64,000 nt of DNA from Erysipelotrichaceae bacterium OPF54 (GTDB lineage: Bacteria > Bacillota_I > Bacilli_A > Erysipelotrichales > Erysipelotrichaceae), in the NCBI GenBank assembly GCA_022834735.1, contig BQKD01000001.1, forward strand, positions 3,015,659-3,079,658. The letters are read 5' to 3'. A program made the translations under genes and the position numbers. Of this stretch, positions 7,817-14,969 are shown in pieces. The notes under the pieces are model-generated. The model was not told the DNA's origin and made no database searches. It saw nothing but the letters and a program-made list of their open reading frames with translations. The first letter of the stretch is position 1; each line of letters begins with the position of its first letter.

Positions 7817-7963
7817 CTATTCCCCTTTCTTGTCTACATTTTCTTTCGAAATATCCAAAGTCATTAGCTCTGGTTCATCATTTGGGTATTCGTCATAGCC
7901 TTCGCTGGAACTTTCACTTAAGCTCCATTCTTCCAGCAATCTTTCTTGTAATGTCATTTCCAT
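7817..7963 (-). CDS. Small acidic hypothetical protein (48 aa)
   Basis: I chose the ATG at 7963 (MEMTLQERLLEEW), preceded by AGGACGGAGAAAGACAG. The longer frame to 8005 would overlap the ArdC gene with no ribosome binding site of its own. The product is very acidic (SESSSEGYDEYPNDEPE). No family is recognised. It sits between the ArdC-like and LPD1-like genes, and the spacing implies one transcript. Confidence 0.6.
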   Translation of the reverse strand: MEMTLQERLLEEWSLSESSSEGYDEYPNDEPELMTLDISKENVDKKGE

Positions 7964-7982
7964 CTGTCTTTCTCCGTCCTTT

Positions 7983-9131
7983 CTACATTTCCACTTCTTC
8001 TTCATCCTCTTGTTCTTCTTGAACTTCCGAATGCTCTTCCATCATTTCAAATTCGCCTTTTTCCCTGATATAATCAACGATTTTGTCTGCATCTTTAATA
8101 GCATCAAACAACACTTTTGGATCTTTTTTTAGTTCGGAAATCCAGCTTTGGATATAGGCTTTATGATTGTTGATATGGTTTTCATCCGCTTGAAGTCCCA
8201 GCTCAGCCATTAAAAAAGAAGAACCGATTTCCGCTCTCAGCTCTTCCATGGCGTATTTTTGAGAACCAAACAAGCCGCTCATATCACGATTCAAACGATT
8301 CGGATGACCTGTCGCATGACAAGATTCATGTAACTTAGTCGCATAATATCCATATTCAGTATGGAAAGTCGTCATCGGTGGCATTGTGATTTTATCATCC
8401 TTAGGATTATAGAATGCTTCATCGCCGATTTCTTCGTAATCGACACCTAAGTTATTTATGATGCTATCTACGACCTGATTGCTGTTATATTCAATGGTAG
8501 GGACTTCCTCTTTTTCGATCTTCTCACATACCAACTCGTAACGCTCTTTCAACTCTGCAAAACGTTCTTTCTTTTCATCGAAAGATGCCTTCTTATCCTT
8601 TTTAATCTCCTTTATTAAGCGATAATATTCGGATGCTTTTACATACTCACATCCATCCTTAATGTAGTGTCTATGCTCCATTTGAGCATTGACATTGAAC
8701 ACGTTGAACGATGAACACATTAAAGAAAAGGCTTCAATACGCTGCTTTTTTTCCTCTAAACTCAAAGAAGGATCATACTTAATTTTATTTGCCCAGTCCG
8801 TAAATTCTTTAATCTTCATCGACTGTTTCGTTTGTCTATTGTAGTAATAATAAAATTCAAGGGGTACAGATTTCTCTCCTTTTTTTACATACCATTCATT
8901 TGCTTCTGCCTGATTGACCGTACACCAACGGCTGTCTTCGTAATGTTTCGTTTTTTGCATATGACACAATAACACTTTGTTGCACATGCGATATGGTGTT
9001 TTCGTGATCGCATTATGCGGTGGATTGCTTACCCAATCCTGATGCCAAGGCAACTGTTCTTGCTCCAATGCTTTGATATATTCATCAACTAGCATTTCTC
9101 GTGTTTTACTTGTCTTATTCTTCATTTTCAT
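7983..9131 (-). CDS. ardC: ArdC-like anti-restriction protein (ssDNA-binding plus zincin)
   Basis: The N-terminus (VDEYIKALEQEQLPWHQDWV, then AITKTPYRMCNKVLL) is the ArdC N-terminal ssDNA-binding domain. The C-terminal half carries the zincin-like motif KLHESCHATGHPNRLNRD with a downstream EELRAEIGSSFL glutamate helix and NHKAYIQSWI, which is the usual DUF955/ArdC peptidase layout. ArdC proteins protect incoming single-stranded plasmid DNA from restriction and enter recipients by conjugation. I start at the ATG at 9131, after AGGAAAGGACAT. The tail is strongly acidic (EEQEDEEEVEM). The Lys-rich insert around residues 150-210 is longer than in plasmid pSA ArdC. Confidence 0.85.
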   Translation of the reverse strand: MKMKNKTSKTREMLVDEYIKALEQEQLPWHQDWVSNPPHNAITKTPYRMCNKVLLCHMQKTKHYEDSRWCTVNQAEANEWYVKKGEKSVPLEFYYYYNRQTKQSMKIKEFTDWANKIKYDPSLSLEEKKQRIEAFSLMCSSFNVFNVNAQMEHRHYIKDGCEYVKASEYYRLIKEIKKDKKASFDEKKERFAELKERYELVCEKIEKEEVPTIEYNSNQVVDSIINNLGVDYEEIGDEAFYNPKDDKITMPPMTTFHTEYGYYATKLHESCHATGHPNRLNRDMSGLFGSQKYAMEELRAEIGSSFLMAELGLQADENHINNHKAYIQSWISELKKDPKVLFDAIKDADKIVDYIREKGEFEMMEEHSEVQEEQEDEEEVEM

Positions 9132-9155
9132 ATGTCCTTTCCTGTTCATTTAACT

Positions 9156-9187
9156 AAAAAAAGGCACCAGATAAATATATCTGATGC
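9156..9187 (-). terminator. Terminator upstream of ardC
   Basis: Minus-strand stem GCATCAGATA / TATCTGGTGC with a TATT loop and seven T. It closes the transcript of the 80-aa coiled-coil gene or provides attenuation before ardC. The same T-G wobble is seen at the fourth base pair as in the other element terminators. Confidence 0.8.
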
Positions 9188-9192
9188 TCATT

Positions 9193-9435
9193 TTATTGTT
9201 CGTTTTTTTCTTGATTATTTTCTTTTTCAGTATTCTCATTGAGTGATTCATCAATATCTTTCATCACTTTCTCGTATCTTGATTTCAATGATTTTAGACC
9301 CTTTAATTGTTCCATAATCAACTCGTTTTCGAATTGTTTTGTTTCGATAATATCATCATTCTTCTTTTTATCGTTTTCCAGTTTTGCAATTTTGCTGTTC
9401 AACTGTCTAATTCCACCATTCATTTTTTGTTCCAC
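9193..9435 (-). CDS. Small coiled-coil protein (80 aa)
   Basis: The first 65 residues are one amphipathic coiled coil (LNSKIAKLENDKKKNDDIIE, then LKGLKSLKSRYEKVMKDI). A hydrophilic tail rich in Glu and Asn follows. AAAGGTGGAACAAAAA precedes the ATG. There are no catalytic motifs. Small coiled-coil proteins of this size are common in Gram-positive conjugative elements, but the function is unknown. Confidence 0.75.
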   Translation of the reverse strand: MEQKMNGGIRQLNSKIAKLENDKKKNDDIIETKQFENELIMEQLKGLKSLKSRYEKVMKDIDESLNENTEKENNQEKNEQ

Positions 9436-9463
9436 CTTTCAATCTTATTTTATATAATTCCAC

Positions 9464-9488
9464 AAAAAAAAGAAGCGTTGCACTTCTT
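9464..9488 (-). terminator. Terminator after the fic gene
   Basis: Minus-strand stem AAGAAGTG / CGCTTCTT with a 3-nt loop and eight T, beginning immediately after the Fic stop codon at 9489. Confidence 0.85.
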
Positions 9489-10217
9489 TTAACGATCATC
9501 TTTTTCCTCGTCAGTTTCTTCTTTTTCAAGTAATTCTTGATATTCTTCACTATACGAAGTTCCGTCCAAACAATGTTCAAATATCCAATTTTTTAGTTCA
9601 GCCATCTCATTCGTTTCATAATAATGAACCAACTTTTCTTTAAATTTTCCATCCAATTCAACAGGAATTGATAGTATTCCTCGTCCATGTTCAATCAAAA
9701 TTTTATTAGCAACTAAAGTTGCCATTCGTTTATTTCCGTCTTTGAATATCTGTTTTCGCATCATCCATAGCATGATTGTAATAGCTCTTTCTGTATCATT
9801 TGGGATCTTCAAAAGTTCATGAAGTTCAACATGCAATTGGTCTGGATTTGGTATTTCTGGTCGCCATGATGTCCCGCTAATTAGGACACCATCGACTCTA
9901 ATTTGACCTAAATCATAGTGAGGCAAATCTCCTTTTGCGATCAATTCATGTAGGTTTTCCATATAACCTAAATCAAGCGGTTTTGAAATATTTTGTAAAA
10001 TATATTGCCAACCATCACGCAAACAACATACTTTACTGATCTCCGAAGGCTTCAACTTTTCAACATTTACATCGTTTAAAATATCGTTCGTTTCAGCAAA
10101 GGTAACGGCGATTCCTTCCAAATTTGCACTCTTATAAACAGAATCCACTAATACTCTTTTGGCACAAAAAACATTGTCTTCTAATTTCATTTTATATTTA
10201 TCAATCATAAACGTCAC
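9489..10217 (-). CDS. Fic-family protein with Gln in place of the catalytic His
   Basis: A 242-aa Fic domain protein. The signature reads QIFKDGNKRMAT near residue 153, matching the Doc-type HIFxDGNKRT, but the catalytic His is Gln. An inhibitory-helix motif of the SxxxEG type (SANLEGI) lies near residue 31, as in class II Fic proteins. The flap region (RVDGVLISGTSWRPE) and the helices around it are intact. Fic enzymes AMPylate proteins. Loss of His normally abolishes that, so the protein may be inactive, may act as a binder, or may use another chemistry. The tail is acidic (EKEETDEEKDDR). It has its own terminator, and the ATG follows GAGAGGAGTGACGTTT. Confidence 0.85.
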   Translation of the reverse strand: MTFMIDKYKMKLEDNVFCAKRVLVDSVYKSANLEGIAVTFAETNDILNDVNVEKLKPSEISKVCCLRDGWQYILQNISKPLDLGYMENLHELIAKGDLPHYDLGQIRVDGVLISGTSWRPEIPNPDQLHVELHELLKIPNDTERAITIMLWMMRKQIFKDGNKRMATLVANKILIEHGRGILSIPVELDGKFKEKLVHYYETNEMAELKNWIFEHCLDGTSYSEEYQELLEKEETDEEKDDR

Positions 10218-10279
10218 TCCTCTCTTCTTTTTTTATATTATACCAAATATTTGTCATATTGTGTGCGATATATTATATC

Positions 10280-10648
10280 CTAACAAACTTTGTATTCTGT
10301 ATTCAGAAACGATTTCATTGCTTCTTTTACCGCAAAATTTTCGATTTTATCGAAAGTTTCTTCGGAAATAATGCCATCAATGATACATTCTTTCAAGTCG
10401 AAATATTCATTATCCCTACCTTCATGGCGTGGAAATTTTAGAATATACCAATTGAAATCATTCATTTTCTCTTTCATTTTTCTAACGACATTTTTTCCTT
10501 TTTCACTGAGTTCAACTTTATTCACATGGAAATAAAATAACAAATCATTCTTTTTTCCAACCAGATAGCAATAATAATCGTCATAGCCTTTGAACAGATA
10601 ACTATTTTTGATGTACTCTAAATCCTCAAATACAACCTTACTTTTCAT
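10280..10648 (-). CDS. Hypothetical 122-aa element protein
   Basis: The start is the ATG at 10648 (MKSKVVFEDLEYIKN), with AGAGAAGAAG upstream. It overlaps the end of the 52-aa gene by 11 nt. The product is a soluble alpha/beta protein rich in aromatic residues (LFKGYDDYYCYLVG, then FNWYILKFPRHEGRD). No family is recognised. It is separated from fic by a short AT-rich gap that probably holds the fic promoter. Confidence 0.75.
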   Translation of the reverse strand: MKSKVVFEDLEYIKNSYLFKGYDDYYCYLVGKKNDLLFYFHVNKVELSEKGKNVVRKMKEKMNDFNWYILKFPRHEGRDNEYFDLKECIIDGIISEETFDKIENFAVKEAMKSFLNTEYKVC

Positions 10649-10796
10649 AGTCTTCTTCTCTCCGTTCATTTTCGTACTCGTCAATCAATTCTTCCTGCGA
10701 GTCCCAGTGATCGTATAACGATTCCGGCGTCCACGGAATGTACTTGTCGTTCTCTCTAACTCTTTCTTCCAATGTTTTCGTTTCTCTCGTTTTCAT
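10638..10796 (-). CDS. Small acidic protein (52 aa) with EEDYEK ending
   Basis: This frame of 52 codons has a strong ribosome binding site (AAGAAGGAGAAGTGT) before the ATG at 10796. The sequence runs MKTRETKTLEERVREND, then YIPWTPESLYDHWDSQEEL, and ends RREEDYEK. Its 3' end overlaps the next gene by 11 nt, suggesting coupled translation. The ending resembles the EEDYEMD tail of larger element proteins. The function is unknown. Confidence 0.7.
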   Translation of the reverse strand: MKTRETKTLEERVRENDKYIPWTPESLYDHWDSQEELIDEYENERREEDYEK

Positions 10797-10816
10797 ACAC
10801 TTCTCCTTCTTTAAAT

Positions 10817-11602
10817 CTACTCAAAACGTGCTTCCATGCCATAATAGATGCCGTTAGCATCCTGAAGCGGATAGCAACCGCCCGTATACCCCGTTATATA
10901 CGCCATACAGGCTCCTGATACGTTTTCCATGTTATACCCCTCAGAGAATAAAAATTGCTTGTTTCCGGGGTTTTGTGGAGCTACAGGAGCGGGTGTGGAT
11001 GGAACGACTGGTTGCGGTGCAGAAGGAACCGATGGAGCAGGTTGTTGTGGCTCTACATAAACTGGTTCTTCCGCAGGCGGTTGCTGTGTTCCCGCAATCT
11101 CTTCTTGCTTTTCTTCAATGGAAGTTTCTTTCTTTTCTTCTGCTTCTTCTTTTGGTTTGTCCGCTTCTTTCTTCTTAATCACAACATCCAGTGTAGCAAT
11201 TGTTGTGTTTCCAGCCTTATCGGTTACTTGATAAATGATCGTTTGATCTCCGCTTTTTGTGGTATCAATGGTCGTGTATCTAACCTTATCCAGTAAATCC
11301 CCATCTTTTTCATCTTTGGCTGTACGTACATATGATAAATAATCAATCGTATCCCCTTCTTTGATTTCAATGGATTTTTTACTTAAAATAAGCAGAGGAG
11401 CTGTACGATCCACCTTCTCAACCTGTTCTTCCATTTTGGCTACAGATTTTTTACTGGGTTCGTAAATATACTTATATCCTGCATATAGACTTCCTGATAA
11501 TATCAAAACCAAAAAGGAGCTTATCAAAAACTTTTTGCGTTTATTCTTTTTGTGGACTCGATATAGCTTCAATAACTCCCTTTCCTTTTCCGTCAATTCC
11601 AT
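10817..11602 (-). CDS. Membrane-anchored Ig-like surface protein with proline-rich stalk
   Basis: 261 aa. A short cytoplasmic basic segment is followed by one transmembrane helix (residues about 24-42, FLISSFLVLILSGSLYAGY). Residues about 68-147 are an Ig-like repeat of the DUF5011/HYR type (DRTAPLLILSKKSIEIKEGD, ending VIYQVTDKAGNTT-like). Then come a Lys/Glu-rich linker, a Pro-rich stalk (PQQPAPSVPSAPQP) and a short C-terminal module with two cysteines (GACMAYITGYTGGCYP). It is exposed outside the cell and likely forms part of a mating or surface apparatus. The upstream gene is also membrane-anchored, 14 nt away. Confidence 0.75.
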   Translation of the reverse strand: MELTEKERELLKLYRVHKKNKRKKFLISSFLVLILSGSLYAGYKYIYEPSKKSVAKMEEQVEKVDRTAPLLILSKKSIEIKEGDTIDYLSYVRTAKDEKDGDLLDKVRYTTIDTTKSGDQTIIYQVTDKAGNTTIATLDVVIKKKEADKPKEEAEEKKETSIEEKQEEIAGTQQPPAEEPVYVEPQQPAPSVPSAPQPVVPSTPAPVAPQNPGNKQFLFSEGYNMENVSGACMAYITGYTGGCYPLQDANGIYYGMEARFE

Positions 11603-11616
11603 TCATCATACCCCCT

Positions 11617-12342
11617 TTACTCACAGATGTTTACATAGATGTCATAGTCTTTGTTATCGCTTTCGGCAAAACCAATGTAGACATAATCCCGGTAGGTTTC
11701 GCTTTTTGGAATCTCTGTAAATTCAAAAGGAATCACCTCTTTGATTTCATCTTTCTTGTCGCTTTTGTAGTAAACAATATATCCAGAAACGGTCAATTTT
11801 CTTTTCGCTTTATTTTCGATTGAAATAAGCGGTTGTCCGCTATCATTTTTTCGATCCGGGAAAAATTGAACATCAATATTGTCCTGCATCAAAACTTTGC
11901 TTGATTTTTTTCCATCTTCGTTGCTTCCTTCAACGGGTGCAATTTTTAAACGATTGGCTTTAAAATCAATCGGCAATTTGCCCTCACGAGCAACTTTGTT
12001 ATTTGGATTGGTCGTTTCAAGCACATATGTTTGTCCGGGATTCAAATTGATGTTGATTTCATCATCGTAGTTTTCGTTATGAACGCCGTTTTCATCTTTC
12101 TTTTCAATGATACCTGATAAATTTACCTGAAACTTATTGTCGTTTGTTATAAGAAGCAGTGTTTCGTTGTTTGAATCACCGTAAGGTACATATTGAATAT
12201 CCACTTTTTTCATTGCATCTTTGAATATATCCACTTTTTCAACCACCGGTTCTGGTTTTGTAAAAAACTCTTTATAAACGTATAAACCACCAAACGAAAC
12301 GATTACCAATCCCATTAGGATCATCGCTATTTTTTTACCCAT
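11617..12342 (-). CDS. Membrane-anchored hypothetical protein (241 aa)
   Basis: One N-terminal transmembrane segment (MGKKIAMILMGLVIVSFGGLYV) is followed by an extracytoplasmic beta-rich domain with repeated LxVSGYIVYY-like and FQVNLSGIIEKK strands. This suggests two related beta-sandwich halves around residues 55-130 and 150-235. No catalytic motif or lipobox is present. It probably belongs to the same envelope operon as the Ig-like protein. A role as a mating-channel or adhesion accessory is inference. Confidence 0.7.
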   Translation of the reverse strand: MGKKIAMILMGLVIVSFGGLYVYKEFFTKPEPVVEKVDIFKDAMKKVDIQYVPYGDSNNETLLLITNDNKFQVNLSGIIEKKDENGVHNENYDDEININLNPGQTYVLETTNPNNKVAREGKLPIDFKANRLKIAPVEGSNEDGKKSSKVLMQDNIDVQFFPDRKNDSGQPLISIENKAKRKLTVSGYIVYYKSDKKDEIKEVIPFEFTEIPKSETYRDYVYIGFAESDNKDYDIYVNICE

Positions 12343-12362
12343 TTTTATACTCCTTTCATAAT

Positions 12363-12393
12363 AAAAAGCACCTTATCTTGTATAAGATGCTTT
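12363..12393 (-). terminator. Terminator between 159-aa gene and membrane protein gene
   Basis: Minus-strand stem GCATCTTAT / ATAAGGTGC, a 5-nt loop and five T. It carries the element's recurring T-G wobble four base pairs from the base. Confidence 0.8.
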
Positions 12394-12399
12394 GACCTT

Positions 12400-12879
12400 T
12401 TATGGTTCGATTTCTTCTTGTTCTTCTGTTTCGTTTTCGTTTTGTGCTTCCTCTTTTGATGTATATTTATGGTATTCATCCTCTAAACGATATTTTAAAT
12501 CTTCTGCATCATCGGATTTTAAAAACTGATTATAAGCAATTGCTTTAAAACGTTTATCCTTCATCAATGCACTTACTTGTTCCATTGTAACATCTGGAAT
12601 CGTATTCATAATTGCTTCAATATCTTCAAAAGCTGCTTGCTTGTAATAGTAGCTATTTAAGGAAATTTCTACACTTGAAGCACTTCGTTCAAGTAGGCTC
12701 ACATAAGCCTGTTTTTTATTGCCAAAATAATGTCCTTGATCGTAGCCTCGATCATTCTTAATCCAAGTAACATAACGATACCCCTCGATTGCATCTTTGT
12801 TTTCGCCAAGCACGATCCCATATTCTCCATTCAAATTGATCGAATGTAAAATCTCATAGTTTCCGTTTTTTTCACTCAT
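12400..12879 (-). CDS. Hypothetical 159-aa element protein with acidic tail
   Basis: Soluble, no signal peptide. The N-terminal half is beta-rich (YGIVLGENKDAIEGYRYVTW, DQGHYFGNKKQA), and the C-terminal half is helical. The tail is acidic (NETEEQEEIEP). The beta-rich half resembles small proteins of Gram-positive conjugative elements, though I cannot name a family. The start overlaps the upstream lipoprotein-like gene by 8 nt. Confidence 0.75.
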   Translation of the reverse strand: MSEKNGNYEILHSINLNGEYGIVLGENKDAIEGYRYVTWIKNDRGYDQGHYFGNKKQAYVSLLERSASSVEISLNSYYYKQAAFEDIEAIMNTIPDVTMEQVSALMKDKRFKAIAYNQFLKSDDAEDLKYRLEDEYHKYTSKEEAQNENETEEQEEIEP

Positions 12880-13609
12880 TGTTTTTACCCTTTCCTACGT
12901 TATCTTTGAAATAGCACAAGTATCTGGTATTTCCATCTTCCTTCTGAATGTTTTGAATTTTAAATTCTTGCGATGAATTGATGCCGTAATTGTATGCCAT
13001 GGAGTAATTGGAAAACTCCATATCGTCCAACTTTTCTTCACCTGTGGAAGTTCCTTTCATCCAAATATCTTCTAAAGGTTCTTCTTCTTTTGGCTTCGCA
13101 TTTTCTTCTGCACCTTTTACCATTTCAACGTACTCCGCAATCTCCTGATCGTTTAGATTCCAAGATTTCGGAATTTCTACGTTATCAACGATAATCACAT
13201 CCATTCCTTGCTTGTTTTCGCCGTCTGTAGCATTGGAAAGATCGACAAGTCCTTTTACTTTAAAATCTCGAATTGGATTTTTGCAATTCAATTTCAACTT
13301 CTTTGCCATTTCGTTATCATAGACAACTTCTATGGATATTGTATCTCCATTTGAAAGTGCTTTTCTAGGGAAAGCGGTATAATCGAGAGTTTCAACGAAT
13401 TTTTCTAGTTCTCTACTCCCCATAGTATCAATCGGATTTTGAATTTCTTCAATTACACCTCTTCCGTTTTGCCCTGAATAAATGATTTTTATGTCTTTTG
13501 TAAGGTCAATGGAATGCTCGTTTTGCTTTAAGCAAGTCCCAACAAAAAACAAGAGAATCAAAAGTCCTGTAACTCCAAGTCCTAAGCGAAATACTGTTTT
13601 TCTCTGCAT
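12872..13609 (-). CDS. Putative lipoprotein or membrane-anchored protein (245 aa)
   Basis: A basic N-terminus and a hydrophobic stretch end in FFVGTC at residues 22-27. The Cys could be lipidated, although GT before the Cys is not the ideal lipobox. The rest is an extracytoplasmic domain with several beta strands and an acidic linker (KPKEEEPLEDIW). No known family. AAGGAAAGAGAT precedes the ATG. The gene directly upstream is truncated by the transposon, so the operon has probably lost its natural 5' part. Confidence 0.7.
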   Translation of the reverse strand: MQRKTVFRLGLGVTGLLILLFFVGTCLKQNEHSIDLTKDIKIIYSGQNGRGVIEEIQNPIDTMGSRELEKFVETLDYTAFPRKALSNGDTISIEVVYDNEMAKKLKLNCKNPIRDFKVKGLVDLSNATDGENKQGMDVIIVDNVEIPKSWNLNDQEIAEYVEMVKGAEENAKPKEEEPLEDIWMKGTSTGEEKLDDMEFSNYSMAYNYGINSSQEFKIQNIQKEDGNTRYLCYFKDNVGKGKNNE

Positions 13610-13627
13610 ATCTCTTTCCTTCTTTCC

Positions 13628-13718
13628 TTATTTTTTACTCAAATCATGTAATGCTTTCGTCGGTTTTGCATAGATCGGAGCATAAATAGATTCAAATTGT
13701 GTGTAGCGCGTCAAATTC
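13628..13718 (-). pseudogene. C-terminal remnant of an element gene cut by the transposon
   Basis: An open frame encodes the last 29 or so residues of a protein (LTRYTQFESIYAPIYAKPTK, then ALHDLSKK and TAA). It runs without a start codon to the transposon boundary at 13719, where a stop appears. The spacing and direction match the operon below it. The missing 5' part is not found on the other side of the transposon. Confidence 0.6.
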
Positions 13719-13834
13719 TGTTAGTCGGAAACGTCAAATATTTTTATACACATCTGGAAGAGAAACGCACTTTATTTTGTCCGGCCTCGCTTTATTTTGG
13801 CTTCAGAAGCATTTTATTTTATTTCTTTCTGTTC

Positions 13835-13865
13835 AAAAAAAGCCGTCTTGTCAAAAACGGCTTTT
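13835..13865 (-). terminator. Terminator of the transposon operon
   Basis: Minus-strand stem AAAAGCCGT / ACGGCTTTT with a 10-nt loop and T run, directly after the stop of the 95-aa gene. Confidence 0.85.
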
Positions 13866-13867
13866 AA

Positions 13868-14155
13868 TCAATAATTTCCTATGTTCTCGAATTCTTTCTG
13901 GTATACTCTTTCCACTATACATGCCAGGATCCAGCTGTTCCTCTTTCCCAGCGCTTTTCTGATCGACGGATGGATCTCGAAATCATTCTTGAAGAATAAA
14001 TGGCCAAAATTATTCATATAGTTTTCTACAAAATACATCAGCTCTTCATTGCTCAGTTTATAGGCTCCGTACATCTTCATCGCTCTTTTCAGCTGTTCGA
14101 TCATCACTTTTCTCGTCGTCGGCCAGTTGATCAACATCCGTTCATCTTCTTTCAT
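13868..14155 (-). CDS. Small accessory protein of the transposon (95 aa)
   Basis: Third gene of the transposase operon, 6 nt after the ATPase gene. The product is helical and mildly basic (INWPTTRKVMIEQLKRAMKM, then FFKNDFEIHPSIRKALGKR). No family is recognised, and it does not look like TniQ or a resolvase. GGGTGAGAACAT precedes the ATG. By position it may modulate the ATPase or target choice (inference). Confidence 0.7.
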   Translation of the reverse strand: MKEDERMLINWPTTRKVMIEQLKRAMKMYGAYKLSNEELMYFVENYMNNFGHLFFKNDFEIHPSIRKALGKRNSWILACIVERVYQKEFENIGNY

Positions 14156-14161
14156 ATGTTC

Positions 14162-14968
14162 TCACCCCAGTTCTACTTCGTTATGTGCTTTCATCACGAT
14201 CTCTGCGTCGATGATCCGCTTTTCTTCGTTCGCTCCTTCGATCAGGCATTTCGACAACAGATTGTTCAGTTTCCGGATTGATCCGCCTGCGATATTATAT
14301 GCGGCACGCACCGCGTCTTCTTCGAACACCTTTTCTCTGCTTCCGCATTCTTTCATGCAGAAATCCACATATTCCTGTGCCTCTTCTCCTTTCAGACCTT
14401 CCATGAAATAATTGATCACGATCCTCTGGCGCAGGGCGTCATGCACCTGCTTTTTCAGGATCGTGTTCAGGCTCGTCTGCCCGCTCAGGATCAGGATACA
14501 GTAGTTCTTCGAGTCCATCTCGAAATTGAGGAGCATGGTCAGATCGTTGAAGACGCTCGTGCTCAGATACTGCGCTTCGTCGATCACGATGACCGGCGTG
14601 CACTTCTTTTCTTTTGCCATGTATTCGATGGCTTCCTGTACCTGCCGGAACAGGTCGCTCTTTCTGAATTTGGGCTCCAGCCCCAGCCCGCAGGCCAGCT
14701 GCCGGTAAAAGTCGATGACCGATACCGTAGACATCTGGATGTAGACCACTTTGTACAGCGACGGGTTCAGACTGCCGGCAAATTCGCGGATGGCCGATGT
14801 TTTTCCTGTTCCCGGACTTCCTGTGAACAATCCGATCCCTTTCGCTTTTTTCAGGTAGTCCAGCCGTCCTTTCAGGTTCGCCGTATCTTCGCTCCGGTAT
14901 AATTTGTGATATTTCGTTTCTTTCTCGAACGGCATCTGCTTCAGTCCGTAAAATACTTTGGCTTCCAT
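14162..14968 (-). CDS. AAA+ ATPase of the transposon (ExeA/TniB/TnsC-like)
   Basis: 268 aa. Walker A is GSPGTGKTS near residue 50 and Walker B is VIVIDEAQYLS near residue 125. A sensor-1 type LILSGQTSLN and an arginine-finger region DALRQRIVINY follow, and a C-terminal helical lid ends the protein. The opening (FYGLKQMPFEKETKYHKLYRS) is typical of ExeA-like transposition ATPases. In related elements the ATPase binds target DNA and recruits or activates the transposase. It follows the transposase gene by 1 nt with its own GGAGGAG ribosome binding site. Confidence 0.88.
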   Translation of the reverse strand: MEAKVFYGLKQMPFEKETKYHKLYRSEDTANLKGRLDYLKKAKGIGLFTGSPGTGKTSAIREFAGSLNPSLYKVVYIQMSTVSVIDFYRQLACGLGLEPKFRKSDLFRQVQEAIEYMAKEKKCTPVIVIDEAQYLSTSVFNDLTMLLNFEMDSKNYCILILSGQTSLNTILKKQVHDALRQRIVINYFMEGLKGEEAQEYVDFCMKECGSREKVFEEDAVRAAYNIAGGSIRKLNNLLSKCLIEGANEEKRIIDAEIVMKAHNEVELG

Positions 14969-14969
14969 A

